From: Deltaproteobacteria bacterium
GTDB lineage: Bacteria; Desulfobacterota; Desulfuromonadia; Geobacterales; Geobacteraceae
Assembly: GCA_021810985.1 (NCBI GenBank)
Contig: JAJZQA010000002.1
Location: 1 to 22,674 of the forward strand
Length of the DNA stretch: 22,674 bases
Reading direction: 5' to 3'
Within the stretch, counting starts at the first letter, position 1. The number at the start of each line of letters is the position of its first letter. A program made the position numbers and the translations under genes. Below are positions 8,012-16,218 of this stretch, piece by piece. The notes under the pieces were generated by a model. The model did not search any database, had not been told where the DNA came from, and worked only from the letters and a program-made list of their open reading frames with translations.

Positions 8012-8848
8012 ATGGATTTTCTCGACAGAAGTTCGGCACCATTGACTGAAGAAGAATGGAATCGCATCGACGCGGCAGTTGTTGAAGCCGCCCGAAACAT
8101 GCTGGTAGGACGTCGTGTACTCAGTATCCTCGGACCGCTCGGCGCAGGTGTGTATTCAATTCCTTATTCGGTTTTCAGCGGCAAGATGCAGGCGGGAGTG
8201 GACATGATCGGCGAAAAGGAAGGTTTTGTCATTGAAGCAGACCGCCGGGCCACGATCAACCTGCCTATTCTCTATAAAGATTTCAAGATCATCTGGCGGG
8301 ATGTGGAGGCTGATCAACATCTGGGAATCCCGCTTGATGTCAGCACGGCCGCGGTTGCGGCCAGCTATGTTGCGGCCCAGGAAGACAATCTCATTTTCAA
8401 CGGCAACAAAGAGCTCGGCAATGAAGGACTGCTTACCGTTACCGGGAGGCTTACCGTTCCCATCACGGACTGGAACAAGAGCGGCAATGCCCTGTCGGAT
8501 GTCGTTAAGGCAACCGGCGCCTTGGCCGCGGCGGGACATTACGGACCCTATGCAATGGTAGTCAGTCCGGTGCTGTTCGGCAGCATGGTGAAAGTCTATG
8601 GGAATACCGGCATGCTCGAACTTGACCAGGTCAAGGCGATAATTGGCGGAGGCGTACATTACTCCAACGTAATCAACGGGAAGAAGGGCGTGGTTGTCGC
8701 CTTGGGAGCGCAAAACCTGAACCTGGCGATCGGCCAGGACATGGTCACCGGCTATACCGGCCCGGTCAACATGAACCATCTCTTCCGGGTGATGGAAACC
8801 CTTGCGCTGCTGGTCCGGCGTTCGGATGCGATTTGCACCATAGAATAA
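8012..8848 (+). CDS. Family 1 encapsulin nanocompartment shell protein
   Basis: This 278-residue protein has the HK97 fold of family 1 encapsulins. Its N-terminus MDFLDRSSAPLTEEEW matches the Thermotoga maritima shell start (MEFLKRSFAPLTEKQW), and the C-terminal part keeps LAIGQDMVTGY (compare LILGQDLSIGY) and a final strand of the expected type. It should self-assemble into an icosahedral shell around the ferritin-like cargo encoded just upstream. The start is the ATG at 8012, with GGGAGGAA 2-7 nt upstream; the frame continues back to a GTG at 7928, but that extension would break the conserved N-terminus. The absence of phage genes supports a cellular encapsulin rather than a prophage capsid. 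A terminator follows 27 bp after the stop. Confidence 0.96.
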   Translation: MDFLDRSSAPLTEEEWNRIDAAVVEAARNMLVGRRVLSILGPLGAGVYSIPYSVFSGKMQAGVDMIGEKEGFVIEADRRATINLPILYKDFKIIWRDVEADQHLGIPLDVSTAAVAASYVAAQEDNLIFNGNKELGNEGLLTVTGRLTVPITDWNKSGNALSDVVKATGALAAAGHYGPYAMVVSPVLFGSMVKVYGNTGMLELDQVKAIIGGGVHYSNVINGKKGVVVALGAQNLNLAIGQDMVTGYTGPVNMNHLFRVMETLALLVRRSDAICTIE

Positions 8849-8875
8849 ACATTCTCTTTTTATCGTTTTAAAATG

Positions 8876-8911
8876 CAGGGGTGACCGTTGGACGGCGCCC
8901 CTGTTTTGTTT
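8876..8911 (+). terminator. Rho-independent terminator of the encapsulin operon
   Basis: The outer stem CAGGGG (8876-8881) pairs with CCCCTG (8898-8903). An inner stem CCGT (8885-8888) pairs with ACGG (8892-8895) across a TGG loop, and a small internal bulge separates the two stems. TTTTGTTT follows at 8904-8911. Orientation and position fit the end of the encapsulin transcript. Confidence 0.85.
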
Positions 8912-9030
8912 GAATCACGAGTTTCGAGTACTACTGTAACAAGGGGAAGTAACCCTCCCGGCTAAAATCCTGCTTCCGGAACTGATCACAGGAAAGAAAA
9001 ATCGCACAACTCACGTCACAAGCGTTCATT

Positions 9031-9423
9031 CTAAGATTTTTTCTCGGTCTCTTTCAGCAGCCCCTGCAGGCCCGCAAAGGGAGAATGGTGCAGCGAGGGA
9101 CGGTTCTCTTCCGCGGAAGCATCGACCTGACCTCGGGCCTCCTGCACATCGCGGGTATGCTCATGATCGTGGCAGTACATGCAGAGCAGTTCCCAGTTGG
9201 CGCCATCGGGTGGATTGTTGTCGTGGTTGTGGTCTTTGTGGTGCACCGTGAGCTCGCGCAGCTTTTTGCCCTCAAACTCACGTCCACAACGGCCGCACAC
9301 CGGTGGAAAAAGCTTCAGCGCCTGTTCCCGGTATCCTGCCTGACGCTCCTGCTGCTCCCGGCGCATGTCTGCGACCATACGGTCTCGTAATTCTGCATCT
9401 TTATCCTGTTTAGAATCCATCAT
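9031..9423 (-). CDS. yajD: HNH nuclease family protein, YajD type
   Basis: This 130-residue protein matches E. coli YajD closely in the core: a GYREQALKLFPPVCGRC segment (about 30-46), the HNH-type core LTVHHKDHNHDNNP and the following ANWELLCMYCHDHEH. Two CxxC pairs (CGRC and CMYC) probably bind a structural zinc, and the histidine-rich LTVHHKDHNH stretch would hold the metal-dependent nuclease site. The role of YajD is not established; an HNH fold implies nucleic acid cleavage. GAGGG precedes two tandem ATGs (9423 and 9420) by 3 and 6 nt, so the true start may be 9420. The gene is alone and divergent from the MoxR operon. The N-terminus, rich in charged residues (KQDKDAELRDR), is longer than in the E. 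coli protein. Confidence 0.9.
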   Translation of the reverse strand: MMDSKQDKDAELRDRMVADMRREQQERQAGYREQALKLFPPVCGRCGREFEGKKLRELTVHHKDHNHDNNPPDGANWELLCMYCHDHEHTRDVQEARGQVDASAEENRPSLHHSPFAGLQGLLKETEKKS

Positions 9424-9601
9424 AAGCCCTCAATTTTCGGGAGTATCGATTTCCCCGGAATTTGATCTGGTGTAAAATCAGATACAATAATTTGATATAG
9501 GTCATATTTGTTTGAGCGACTAGCACTTATAGTTAGCATAAACGCTGTGGGGATTCTGTCCACTAATCCCCTATTTTTCGACAGACCTCAAGGGAGGATC
9601 T

Positions 9602-10600
9602 ATGGAGACATCTGTAACCGTGAAACCATCTCTGGCAATCGCCATTCTCAAGGGCGGCCTTAGCGTCAATGTGCCCATGTTTCTCTGGGGGCCTCCCGGC
9701 ATCGGCAAATCCCAGATCGTGGCACAGGTGGCCGCCGAACTGAAACTACCGCTGATCGATATACGTGCGGTTCTGTTGGACCCGGTGGACCTGCGCGGCG
9801 TTCCGTCCGTCGAAAACGGCACTACCCGCTGGAATCCACCCATCTTCCTGCCGACGGAGGGAGAAGGTGTGTTGTTCCTGGATGAACTTTCCCAGGCGCC
9901 CGAGTCCGTTCAGAGCTCACTGCTGCAGCTTGTACTCGACCGCAAACTCGGCGAATACCGCCTGCCGGACGGCTGGAGAATCCTGGCAGCGGGAAACAGG
10001 GTAACCGACGGTTCGTTCAGCAGAAAGATCAGCAAGGCGCTCGGTTCCCGTTTTGCCACCCACCTGGAACTGGCCGTTGATCTGGACGAATGGTGCGCCT
10101 GGGCAATCAACAATGACGTACCGTCGGAAATTATCGGTTTTCTGCGCCTGAGGCCGGACCTGCTCCACCATTTTGATGCCAAGGCACAGGGCAACTCATT
10201 TCCCTGTCCACGGGTCTGGGCCAATGTCGGCAAATTTATGGGCAAGCTGCCGCTCGAAGCGGAATTGCCGTTTTTTGCCGGTGCGCTCGGCTTCGGACCA
10301 GCCGCGGAGTTTACCTCCTTCCTACAAATATTCCGCGACCTGCCGGATATAGAGACCATCATGCGCGACCCTGACGCCGTGGATGTTCCCAATGAGCCAT
10401 CCGTGCTCTACGCCCTCTGCGGGGCCATGAGCCGCAAAGTGACAGCAGACAACATCTCGCAGGCTTTTCACTATATGAAGCGGCTACCGTCGGAATTCCA
10501 GGTCGTTTGGCTGCGCGATGCTCTGCAGGCCGAACCCCTGCTTGCCGCCAGCAAAGAGTTCAGCGCCTGGGCCAAAGACAACTCGGAGCTGCTGCTGTGA
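9602..10600 (+). CDS. MoxR-like AAA+ ATPase
   Basis: The 332-residue protein has the AAA+ core: Walker A GPPGIGKS (30-37), Walker B VLFLDE (90-95), sensor-1 asparagine in AAGNRVTD (N132) and an arginine in GSRFATH (R150). MoxR-type ATPases act as chaperones, often together with a VWA protein that carries a MIDAS metal site; the next gene encodes exactly such a protein. The C-terminal lid (about 190-320) is helical and typical in length. GGGAGG lies 4 nt before the ATG. It begins a rightward operon with a 44-bp gap to the VWA gene. The client is unknown. Confidence 0.92.
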   Translation: METSVTVKPSLAIAILKGGLSVNVPMFLWGPPGIGKSQIVAQVAAELKLPLIDIRAVLLDPVDLRGVPSVENGTTRWNPPIFLPTEGEGVLFLDELSQAPESVQSSLLQLVLDRKLGEYRLPDGWRILAAGNRVTDGSFSRKISKALGSRFATHLELAVDLDEWCAWAINNDVPSEIIGFLRLRPDLLHHFDAKAQGNSFPCPRVWANVGKFMGKLPLEAELPFFAGALGFGPAAEFTSFLQIFRDLPDIETIMRDPDAVDVPNEPSVLYALCGAMSRKVTADNISQAFHYMKRLPSEFQVVWLRDALQAEPLLAASKEFSAWAKDNSELLL

Positions 10601-10644
10601 CCGCAATCGGTTCCGGCAACCGGCCTGTCCAGGGAGGAAAAACG

Positions 10645-11814
10645 ATGGAAAAACCCCCGAAGCTGGCAAAAGCAATCGCACGGACGGTGCTCGACCATCC
10701 TTTTTTCGCCAGCCTGCTGCTGGGAATGCGGTTGCGAGAGGATCTCGGCACGAGAACCGCCTGCACCGACGGGAAGGAAATCCGCTACAATCCGGTCTTC
10801 ATCGATTCGTTGAACGTCGATCAGATTGTCTTCGTTCTCGCGCACCTGGTAATGCATGTGGCCCATCTCCATCCGCTGCGACGCAGCAGCCGGAATCTCG
10901 GCAGATTCAACAAAGCCGGCGATTACGCCATCAACGGGATTCTCAAGGAAGCCGGCCTCAGCATGCTGCCCGGCGCTCTGTATGACAAAAAGTACGATCG
11001 CCTTGCCGCTGAACAGGTCTACGATGATCTGCCCGGATCGTCCCGAGAGGGGGAGGACAGTGACAAAGACCAGGGCAGAGAAGGCAACCGCTATGAAGAT
11101 CCGGGCGGTTGCGGCGGCTTCGAGGATGCCAAAAACCAGCAGGGCAAGCCGCTGTCGAAGGCGGAAAGGGACCAGGAAGAAGCCAGGGTTGCCATTGCGA
11201 TCCAACAGGCAGCCCAGGCCGCCAAAGCGCAGGGAAAATTGCCCGGCTCCCTGGCCCGCCTGGTGGACGAACTGGTCCATCCGATCCTCGACTGGCGCGA
11301 AATGCTGAGGACCTTCATCGATCACACGGCCCGCAACGATTATTCCTGGCTTCATCCCAACCGGCGGCACATAGCCGGCGGCATCTATCTGCCCAGTCTC
11401 CGCTCGGACGGACTGAAGCCCCTGGTTCTGGCCATCGACACGTCCGGTTCCATAGAGCAATCGGAGCTGAACCAATTTCAGGCCGAACTGAATGATATCC
11501 TGCAAAGCTATCCCGCTACCGTCCACGTGGTATACTGTGACAGCCAGATTTCCGCTACCGAGACGGTTGACCCGGACCAGTACCCGGTAGAACTGAAAGC
11601 CGTTGGCTTTGGCGGCACCGACCTGCGTCCGCCCTTTGCCTGGGCGCTGAAGAACGTGCCAGAGGCCGGCTGCATCATCTACCTGACCGACCTGGAGGGT
11701 GAAAGCCCCGAAGCCGACCCCGGCGTCCCCACCCTGTGGATCAGCACCACGAAAGATCGGGATCTGCAAGAACGCTACAAACCGAAATTCGGCCAGATAG
11801 CCACGCTGGAATAA
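10645..11814 (+). CDS. VWA-like protein with N-terminal metallopeptidase-like domain (DUF2201 type), active-site glutamate missing
   Basis: The 389-residue protein has two domains. Residues about 1-125 resemble the putative metallopeptidase domain of the DUF2201 group. In that group I expect HExxH, but here the motif is H67-L-V-M-H71, with leucine in place of the catalytic glutamate, so peptidase activity is doubtful. A low-complexity charged linker follows (about 130-180). The C-terminal VWA-like domain (about 258-389) keeps an intact MIDAS metal site: DTSGS (D265, S267, S269), GGTD (T325) and TDLEGE (D349). The ATG at 10645 is chosen because GGGAGGAA lies 5-12 nt upstream; the frame is open back to 10507, but that overlaps the MoxR gene. 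Pairing with the MoxR ATPase suggests a joint chaperone or metal-insertion role; this is inference. Confidence 0.88.
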   Translation: MEKPPKLAKAIARTVLDHPFFASLLLGMRLREDLGTRTACTDGKEIRYNPVFIDSLNVDQIVFVLAHLVMHVAHLHPLRRSSRNLGRFNKAGDYAINGILKEAGLSMLPGALYDKKYDRLAAEQVYDDLPGSSREGEDSDKDQGREGNRYEDPGGCGGFEDAKNQQGKPLSKAERDQEEARVAIAIQQAAQAAKAQGKLPGSLARLVDELVHPILDWREMLRTFIDHTARNDYSWLHPNRRHIAGGIYLPSLRSDGLKPLVLAIDTSGSIEQSELNQFQAELNDILQSYPATVHVVYCDSQISATETVDPDQYPVELKAVGFGGTDLRPPFAWALKNVPEAGCIIYLTDLEGESPEADPGVPTLWISTTKDRDLQERYKPKFGQIATLE

Positions 11815-11837
11815 CCGCTGCAGGGAGATATCAAAAC

Positions 11838-12041
11838 ATGGAGAAAATAATTCTTCTTACCTTTATCCAGAGAGACAAACTCAGAAGTCTGCCGGCCGAG
11901 ATCTGGGAAAAGTGCGTATGCCTGGAGAGCGGCAAGGTCATCAACAATCAATACACCTGGCGCTATTCCACAACGGTTGAAAACGCCCTGGCATTGCGTT
12001 TGATGGGTTTATGCGTCTTTGAGGAAAACGAACAAAACTGA
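11838..12041 (+). CDS. Small hypothetical protein, 67 residues
   Basis: The frame starts at an ATG 23 bp after the VWA stop, with GGGAG about 10 nt upstream. It encodes MEKIILLTFIQRDKLRSL onward, a soluble small protein with two cysteines in KCVCLE and one near the C-terminus (LMGLCVFEE). It has no membrane segment or signal peptide, and I recognise no family. Position and spacing suggest it is the third gene of the MoxR-VWA operon. The frame extends upstream into the VWA gene, but no ribosome site supports that. Confidence 0.65.
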   Translation: MEKIILLTFIQRDKLRSLPAEIWEKCVCLESGKVINNQYTWRYSTTVENALALRLMGLCVFEENEQN

Positions 12042-12147
12042 TCCAGACAGGGCAATCTCCCTTCCAACAGCAGCCCCGCGTGTAAAGACCCGGGTTACGA
12101 CCGCTCCCCGCTTGCATCGCCGGCCCACCAATGGCATAGTGTAGGCT

Positions 12148-13878
12148 GTGAACTTAGCCCCTTTCCCAGAACAGCAACGTCCCGAATCCTGGCTCATCAG
12201 TCAGAGCACTCCAGTTCGCCGCAACCTGGCCTGGAATATTTGCTGGGCGGTATTCGCCGGCGGCACCATGGTCCTGCAGGCCTGGCTGCTGGCCAATGCC
12301 TGCCAGCAATTGATCATGGAGCACGCGGCATTGACTCGCGTCGCTCCCCTGCTCTGGGCCGCCGCCGCACTCGCCCTGCTCCGCGCCGGTCTGCACCTGC
12401 TGGCGGACTGGCAGGCGGCGCAAGCTGGCGCAACTCTCAAACAATCCCTTCGCACGAGACTCGTTGAGGCAGTACAGGAATCCGGATGCACCACCCTGCT
12501 CCGCACCGAAGGTACCGGAGCCGTGGTGGAGGCGGCCACGACCGGAATCGAGGATCTTGAGCCGTACCTGACCCGCTTTCTGCCGCAACTGGCGGTCACG
12601 GCGCTGCTGCCGGCACTGATTCTGCTGGTGGTACTCCCCACCGAATGGCGAACCGGCCTGGTACTGGTTTTTTCCGCACCATTCATCCCACTGCTCATGG
12701 TACTGATCGGCCGGGGTGCGGAAAGGCGCAACAGCCGGCAATGGCGTCAACTGGCTCGCATGGCGGGCCATTTCCTTGACCTGGTGCAGGGCCTGCCCGA
12801 CCTGCGCATCTTCGCCGCGGCAAAGCGGGAAGCCGCTGTCGTCGCCCGGGTCGCCGACGAGTACCGCCAGAGCACCATGGCCGTGGTGCGGCTGGCCTTC
12901 CTCTCCGCCCTGACCCTGGAATTTTTTTCCACCGTCGGCACAGCCGTTGCGGCAGTGCTGATCGGCTTCCAGTTGCTGTTCGGCTCCCTGAGCCTGCTGA
13001 ACGGCCTGTTCATTCTCCTGCTGGTTCCGGAGTTCTATCTCCCCTTTCGCACCCTCGGTCTCACCTATCATGCCCGCATGAAAGGCATTGCCGCCGCCGA
13101 ACGCCTGGCCCCGCTGCTGGCGGCAGCACCCGCAGCGAGCCCTGACACTCCGGTCGCCGCTCTTTCATCGACAACGGCACCGGCTATCCGCTTTGCCGAT
13201 GTCTCCTGCCGCAAGGGAAGCGGACGCGGCAGCCTGTCCGGCATCACCCTCGACCTGCCGGCCGGCAGCTTCACCGCCGTGGCCGGTGCAAGCGGCTCCG
13301 GCAAATCAACCCTGGCACGCCTGCTGGCCGGGCTGCTGCAGCCCGAAAGCGGCATGATAACCGTTGGCGGGATCGACCTGCGGCTGATAGCCACCAAATC
13401 CTGGCACGCCCGGATGGCCTGGGTCTCCCAGCACCCGGTTTTCTTTAAAGGAACGATCCGGGACAATCTTCTCCTCGCTGCGCCCGCTGCCGACGATCGC
13501 GCCATGGGGGCAGCTCTCGACGCTGCCGGTGCGGCCCCGTTTATCGAACAGCTGCCGGAGGGTCTCGACACCCCCCTTGGTAACCGGGGCGCCGGGCTTT
13601 CCGGTGGTGAACTGCGCCGCCTGGCCGTGGCACGGGCTCTGCTGCGCAACGCTACGCTGGTGGTGCTGGATGAACCGACCGCCGGCCTTGACCGGGAGTC
13701 GGAACTGCTCGTGGTGCAAACCATTCGCCGCCTGGCCGCAGGCAGAACCGTGCTGGCCATCAGCCATCGGGAAGCGCTCATCGCCGCGGCCGACCGGGTT
13801 GCCCTGCTGCATGAGGGGCATCTCGAGGGGGTCTATGCTCCCGGCGACTATCTGGCAACCACGGAGGCAACGCCATGA
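12148..13878 (+). CDS. cydD: Thiol reductant ABC exporter subunit CydD
   Basis: CydD forms a heterodimer with CydC that exports cysteine or glutathione to the periplasm and is needed to assemble cytochrome bd. The 576-residue protein has an N-terminal type I ABC transmembrane domain (about 28-310) and a nucleotide-binding domain: Walker A GASGSGKS (380-387), Q-loop Q428, signature LSGGE (484-488), Walker B VVLDEP (505-510) and H-loop H540. The start is a GTG with only a poor ribosome site. A stop codon lies two codons upstream, and the next ATG (12268) would delete the first membrane helix, so GTG is the best choice. The gene lies 106 bp after the 67-residue gene and overlaps cydC by 4 nt. 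No cydAB genes are in the window. Confidence 0.93.
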   Translation: MNLAPFPEQQRPESWLISQSTPVRRNLAWNICWAVFAGGTMVLQAWLLANACQQLIMEHAALTRVAPLLWAAAALALLRAGLHLLADWQAAQAGATLKQSLRTRLVEAVQESGCTTLLRTEGTGAVVEAATTGIEDLEPYLTRFLPQLAVTALLPALILLVVLPTEWRTGLVLVFSAPFIPLLMVLIGRGAERRNSRQWRQLARMAGHFLDLVQGLPDLRIFAAAKREAAVVARVADEYRQSTMAVVRLAFLSALTLEFFSTVGTAVAAVLIGFQLLFGSLSLLNGLFILLLVPEFYLPFRTLGLTYHARMKGIAAAERLAPLLAAAPAASPDTPVAALSSTTAPAIRFADVSCRKGSGRGSLSGITLDLPAGSFTAVAGASGSGKSTLARLLAGLLQPESGMITVGGIDLRLIATKSWHARMAWVSQHPVFFKGTIRDNLLLAAPAADDRAMGAALDAAGAAPFIEQLPEGLDTPLGNRGAGLSGGELRRLAVARALLRNATLVVLDEPTAGLDRESELLVVQTIRRLAAGRTVLAISHREALIAAADRVALLHEGHLEGVYAPGDYLATTEATP

Positions 13879-15536
13879 GCACGCTGACGACCGTTCTCAG
13901 TATCTGTCGTACTCAATGGCGCTGGCTGATCGGCGGAATCCTGCTCGGCCTGCTGGTGATCGCCGCCAATGTCTTCCTCATGGCGCTCTCCGGCTGGTTC
14001 ATCGCCAGCATGGCAGTGGCCGGGGCAACCGGTCTGTCATTCAATTATCAGTTGCCGGCAGCAGGCATTCGCGCCCTGGCGATTATCCGGACACTCGGCC
14101 GCTACGCGGAACGGCTGGTAACTCATGAAGCGGCCCTCCGGGTACTGGCGGACCTGCGGGTCTGGTTTTTCCGGCGGCTGACACCCTTGGCTCCGGCCGG
14201 GTTGGAACGCTATGCCGCCGGCGACCTGGCCGGGCGGCTCCGGGCTGATGTCGATGCCCTGGAAAACCTCTACCTGCGCATTATCGCCCCGCTGGCAATC
14301 GGCCTGCTGTCCATGTGCTGCGGCGTCGCGATCGTTGCCCTCTGGAGCCGCTCCGTTGCCGGAGTGCTGCTGGCGGCCCTTGCCACCACCGGCCTGCTGT
14401 TGCCGCTGGCGGTCCGGCGGCTGGCTCAGCAACCGGGCGAAGCGGCCGCAGCCCTGTCCGGAGATTTGCGTATCGCCCTGACGGAAAGCATCGAAGGCTA
14501 TGAAGAGCTGCATATCCTTGGCGCGTCGGACCGGCAAACCGCGGAGCTGTCCCGGCTGTCGGCCCGGCTGATTGCCGCGCAACAGCAGCTTGCCCGTATC
14601 AGCGCCATCGGCCAGGCAGGCGGTATTGCCTGTTCCGGGCTTGCCCTGGCAGCGGTGCTGGCCCTCGCCGGCAGCCAGGTTGCGGACGGCTCCCTGCCCG
14701 GTCCGAACCTGGTCATGCTGCTGCTGCTCAGCGCCGCCCTGTTTGAAACCACCGCACTGCTCCCTGCCGCCCTGCAGACCGCCCCGGCCACCATTGCCTC
14801 GCTGCGGCGCATCCTGCAAGTTGCCCTGACACCACCGCCGATCGAGGATCCGTCAAATCCACGATCCTGCCCGGCACTTCCGCTACCGATCAGCCTTCAC
14901 GACGTTCGCGCCACCCATCTCCCGGAGCATACCGCCCGACAGCGATTCACCCTGAACGTGGCGGCCGGCGAACGGCTCGCACTGATCGGGCCGAGTGGCG
15001 CCGGCAAGAGTACGATCATGGAGCTTCTCCTGCGCTTCCGGCCCTACACGGGAACGATTCGAATCGGCGATGCGGAACTGCGAGACCTTGCCGACGAAAC
15101 CGTGCGCCAGCTGGTCAGCGCGCTGCCACAAGCGCCGCATCTTTTCAACGCCTCAATCCGCGAGAATATCCTGATCGCCCATCCTGAGGCATCGGCCGAC
15201 GAACTTGACTCGGCCATCAACGACGCCGGCTTGTCAGCGTGGATTGCCAAACTGCCCGAGGGGTTGGCCACACAGGTCGGCGAGCAGGGACATCTTGTTT
15301 CCGGAGGTGAAGCGCGCCGCATCGCCTTGGCCAGAACCCTGCTGAGAGACACGCCGATTGTTCTCCTGGATGAACCGACGGAAGGACTCGACGCCGCTTT
15401 GGAGTGTCAGATTGTTGCGCGGCTTGCTGAGCGACTGGCGGGAAAAACCGTGCTTCTGGCCACCCATCGCCGGGCCTGTCTGGCAATGGCTGACCGAGTT
15501 GTCACGCTGGAAGAGTGCTGCAAGGAATACTCATGA
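13875..15536 (+). CDS. cydC: Thiol reductant ABC exporter subunit CydC
   Basis: This is the second half of the CydDC heterodimer. Of its 553 residues, 1-315 form the transmembrane domain, including the LSGWFIASMA segment (38-47) typical of CydC, and 330-553 form the nucleotide-binding domain: Walker A GPSGAGKS (372-379), signature VSGGE (475-479), Walker B IVLLDEP (495-501) and H-loop H531. The ATG overlaps the cydD stop (ATGA) and GGAGG lies upstream inside cydD, so translation is coupled. The Walker B glutamate is present in both subunits, so both sites could hydrolyse ATP. No terminator hairpin is clear in the 61 bp before the convergent lipocalin gene. Confidence 0.93.
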   Translation: MSTLTTVLSICRTQWRWLIGGILLGLLVIAANVFLMALSGWFIASMAVAGATGLSFNYQLPAAGIRALAIIRTLGRYAERLVTHEAALRVLADLRVWFFRRLTPLAPAGLERYAAGDLAGRLRADVDALENLYLRIIAPLAIGLLSMCCGVAIVALWSRSVAGVLLAALATTGLLLPLAVRRLAQQPGEAAAALSGDLRIALTESIEGYEELHILGASDRQTAELSRLSARLIAAQQQLARISAIGQAGGIACSGLALAAVLALAGSQVADGSLPGPNLVMLLLLSAALFETTALLPAALQTAPATIASLRRILQVALTPPPIEDPSNPRSCPALPLPISLHDVRATHLPEHTARQRFTLNVAAGERLALIGPSGAGKSTIMELLLRFRPYTGTIRIGDAELRDLADETVRQLVSALPQAPHLFNASIRENILIAHPEASADELDSAINDAGLSAWIAKLPEGLATQVGEQGHLVSGGEARRIALARTLLRDTPIVLLDEPTEGLDAALECQIVARLAERLAGKTVLLATHRRACLAMADRVVTLEECCKEYS

Positions 15537-15597
15537 CAAACACAACCAGGCGAACATGGAGCTCTTTACAGCAGTCCGGGCAAATCCAGAGGACGGC

Positions 15598-16110
15598 TCA
15601 GTCGTGGGCTACATCTATCAATTTACTCGTATCAAAGCCCAGAGCGGCAGCTTTTGCAACCAGACGTTTTTTCAATTCTTTATCCATGACCGGAGTTCTG
15701 GACAGTATCCACAGGTACGACTTGTCCGGACCGCAGACAAGTGAATACTGGTAGCTTTCCTGGTCGAGGTCAAAGATTACATAGGAACCGTAAAACGGGC
15801 CAAAAAATGAAACCTTCAGGTATCCCCGGTCAGGCTCTTTGACAAAATAGGCCTTGCCGACGGCTTCCTTCCACCTGTTTTCCTTTGCCGAATAGCCGCG
15901 ATTCACTACCCGCAGGCCACCGTCCTTCCGCAAAGTATATTCTGCCGAGACGTGGGTCAGGCCTCGCTCAAAGGAATGATCGAGCCGTGCGATCTCATAC
16001 CATTTCCCCAGGTAATTCTGAACGTTGAAATGAGCAACCGGTTGCACCTGATCGGGTATTCCGGTACAGCCGGTAAAAAGCAATGCCAACAATAGTGACA
16101 ATTTTTTCAT
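15598..16110 (-). CDS. blc: Lipocalin family lipoprotein (Blc-like)
   Basis: This 170-residue protein is a bacterial lipocalin: the GKW motif (35-37) in YLGKWYEIARLDHSFERG, and SFFGPFYGSYVIFDLD (101-116) matches the Blc family. It should be an outer-membrane-anchored lipoprotein that binds fatty acids or lysophospholipids during envelope stress. The N-terminus KKLSLLLALLFTGC is a lipoprotein signal with the modified cysteine at C15; the -3 residue is phenylalanine, slightly off the lipobox consensus. Two ATGs are possible. GGGAG lies 1 nt before the one at 16116 and 7 nt before the one at 16110, so 16110 is preferred. The gene is convergent with cydC and reads leftward. Confidence 0.9.
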   Translation of the reverse strand: MKKLSLLLALLFTGCTGIPDQVQPVAHFNVQNYLGKWYEIARLDHSFERGLTHVSAEYTLRKDGGLRVVNRGYSAKENRWKEAVGKAYFVKEPDRGYLKVSFFGPFYGSYVIFDLDQESYQYSLVCGPDKSYLWILSRTPVMDKELKKRLVAKAAALGFDTSKLIDVAHD

Positions 16111-16218
16111 AGTCATGCTCCCTTATGCCTATATCTCCTGGACATTCCAGGGTTCTTGAAGGACAGAACATTACCCACCGCAAGCATCAGCAACTATCAG
16201 CAATCTCCGACGTTTTTC

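Noticed and set aside
8012..8848. HK97-fold shell protein as evidence of a prophage
   Set aside because: The N-terminus, the targeting-peptide-bearing cargo gene and the absence of terminase, portal or tail genes identify a cellular encapsulin. The M15 peptidase further left is also not in a phage module.
10471..11769. 432-codon open frame on the minus strand
   Set aside because: It is antisense to the VWA gene, has no ribosome site and its translation resembles no protein; the plus-strand frame has clear MIDAS motifs. High GC at third positions opens such shadow frames.
12154..13071. 305-codon minus-strand frame opposite cydD
   Set aside because: Composition is rich in Q, G and E without fold-like patterning, and the plus strand is clearly CydD.
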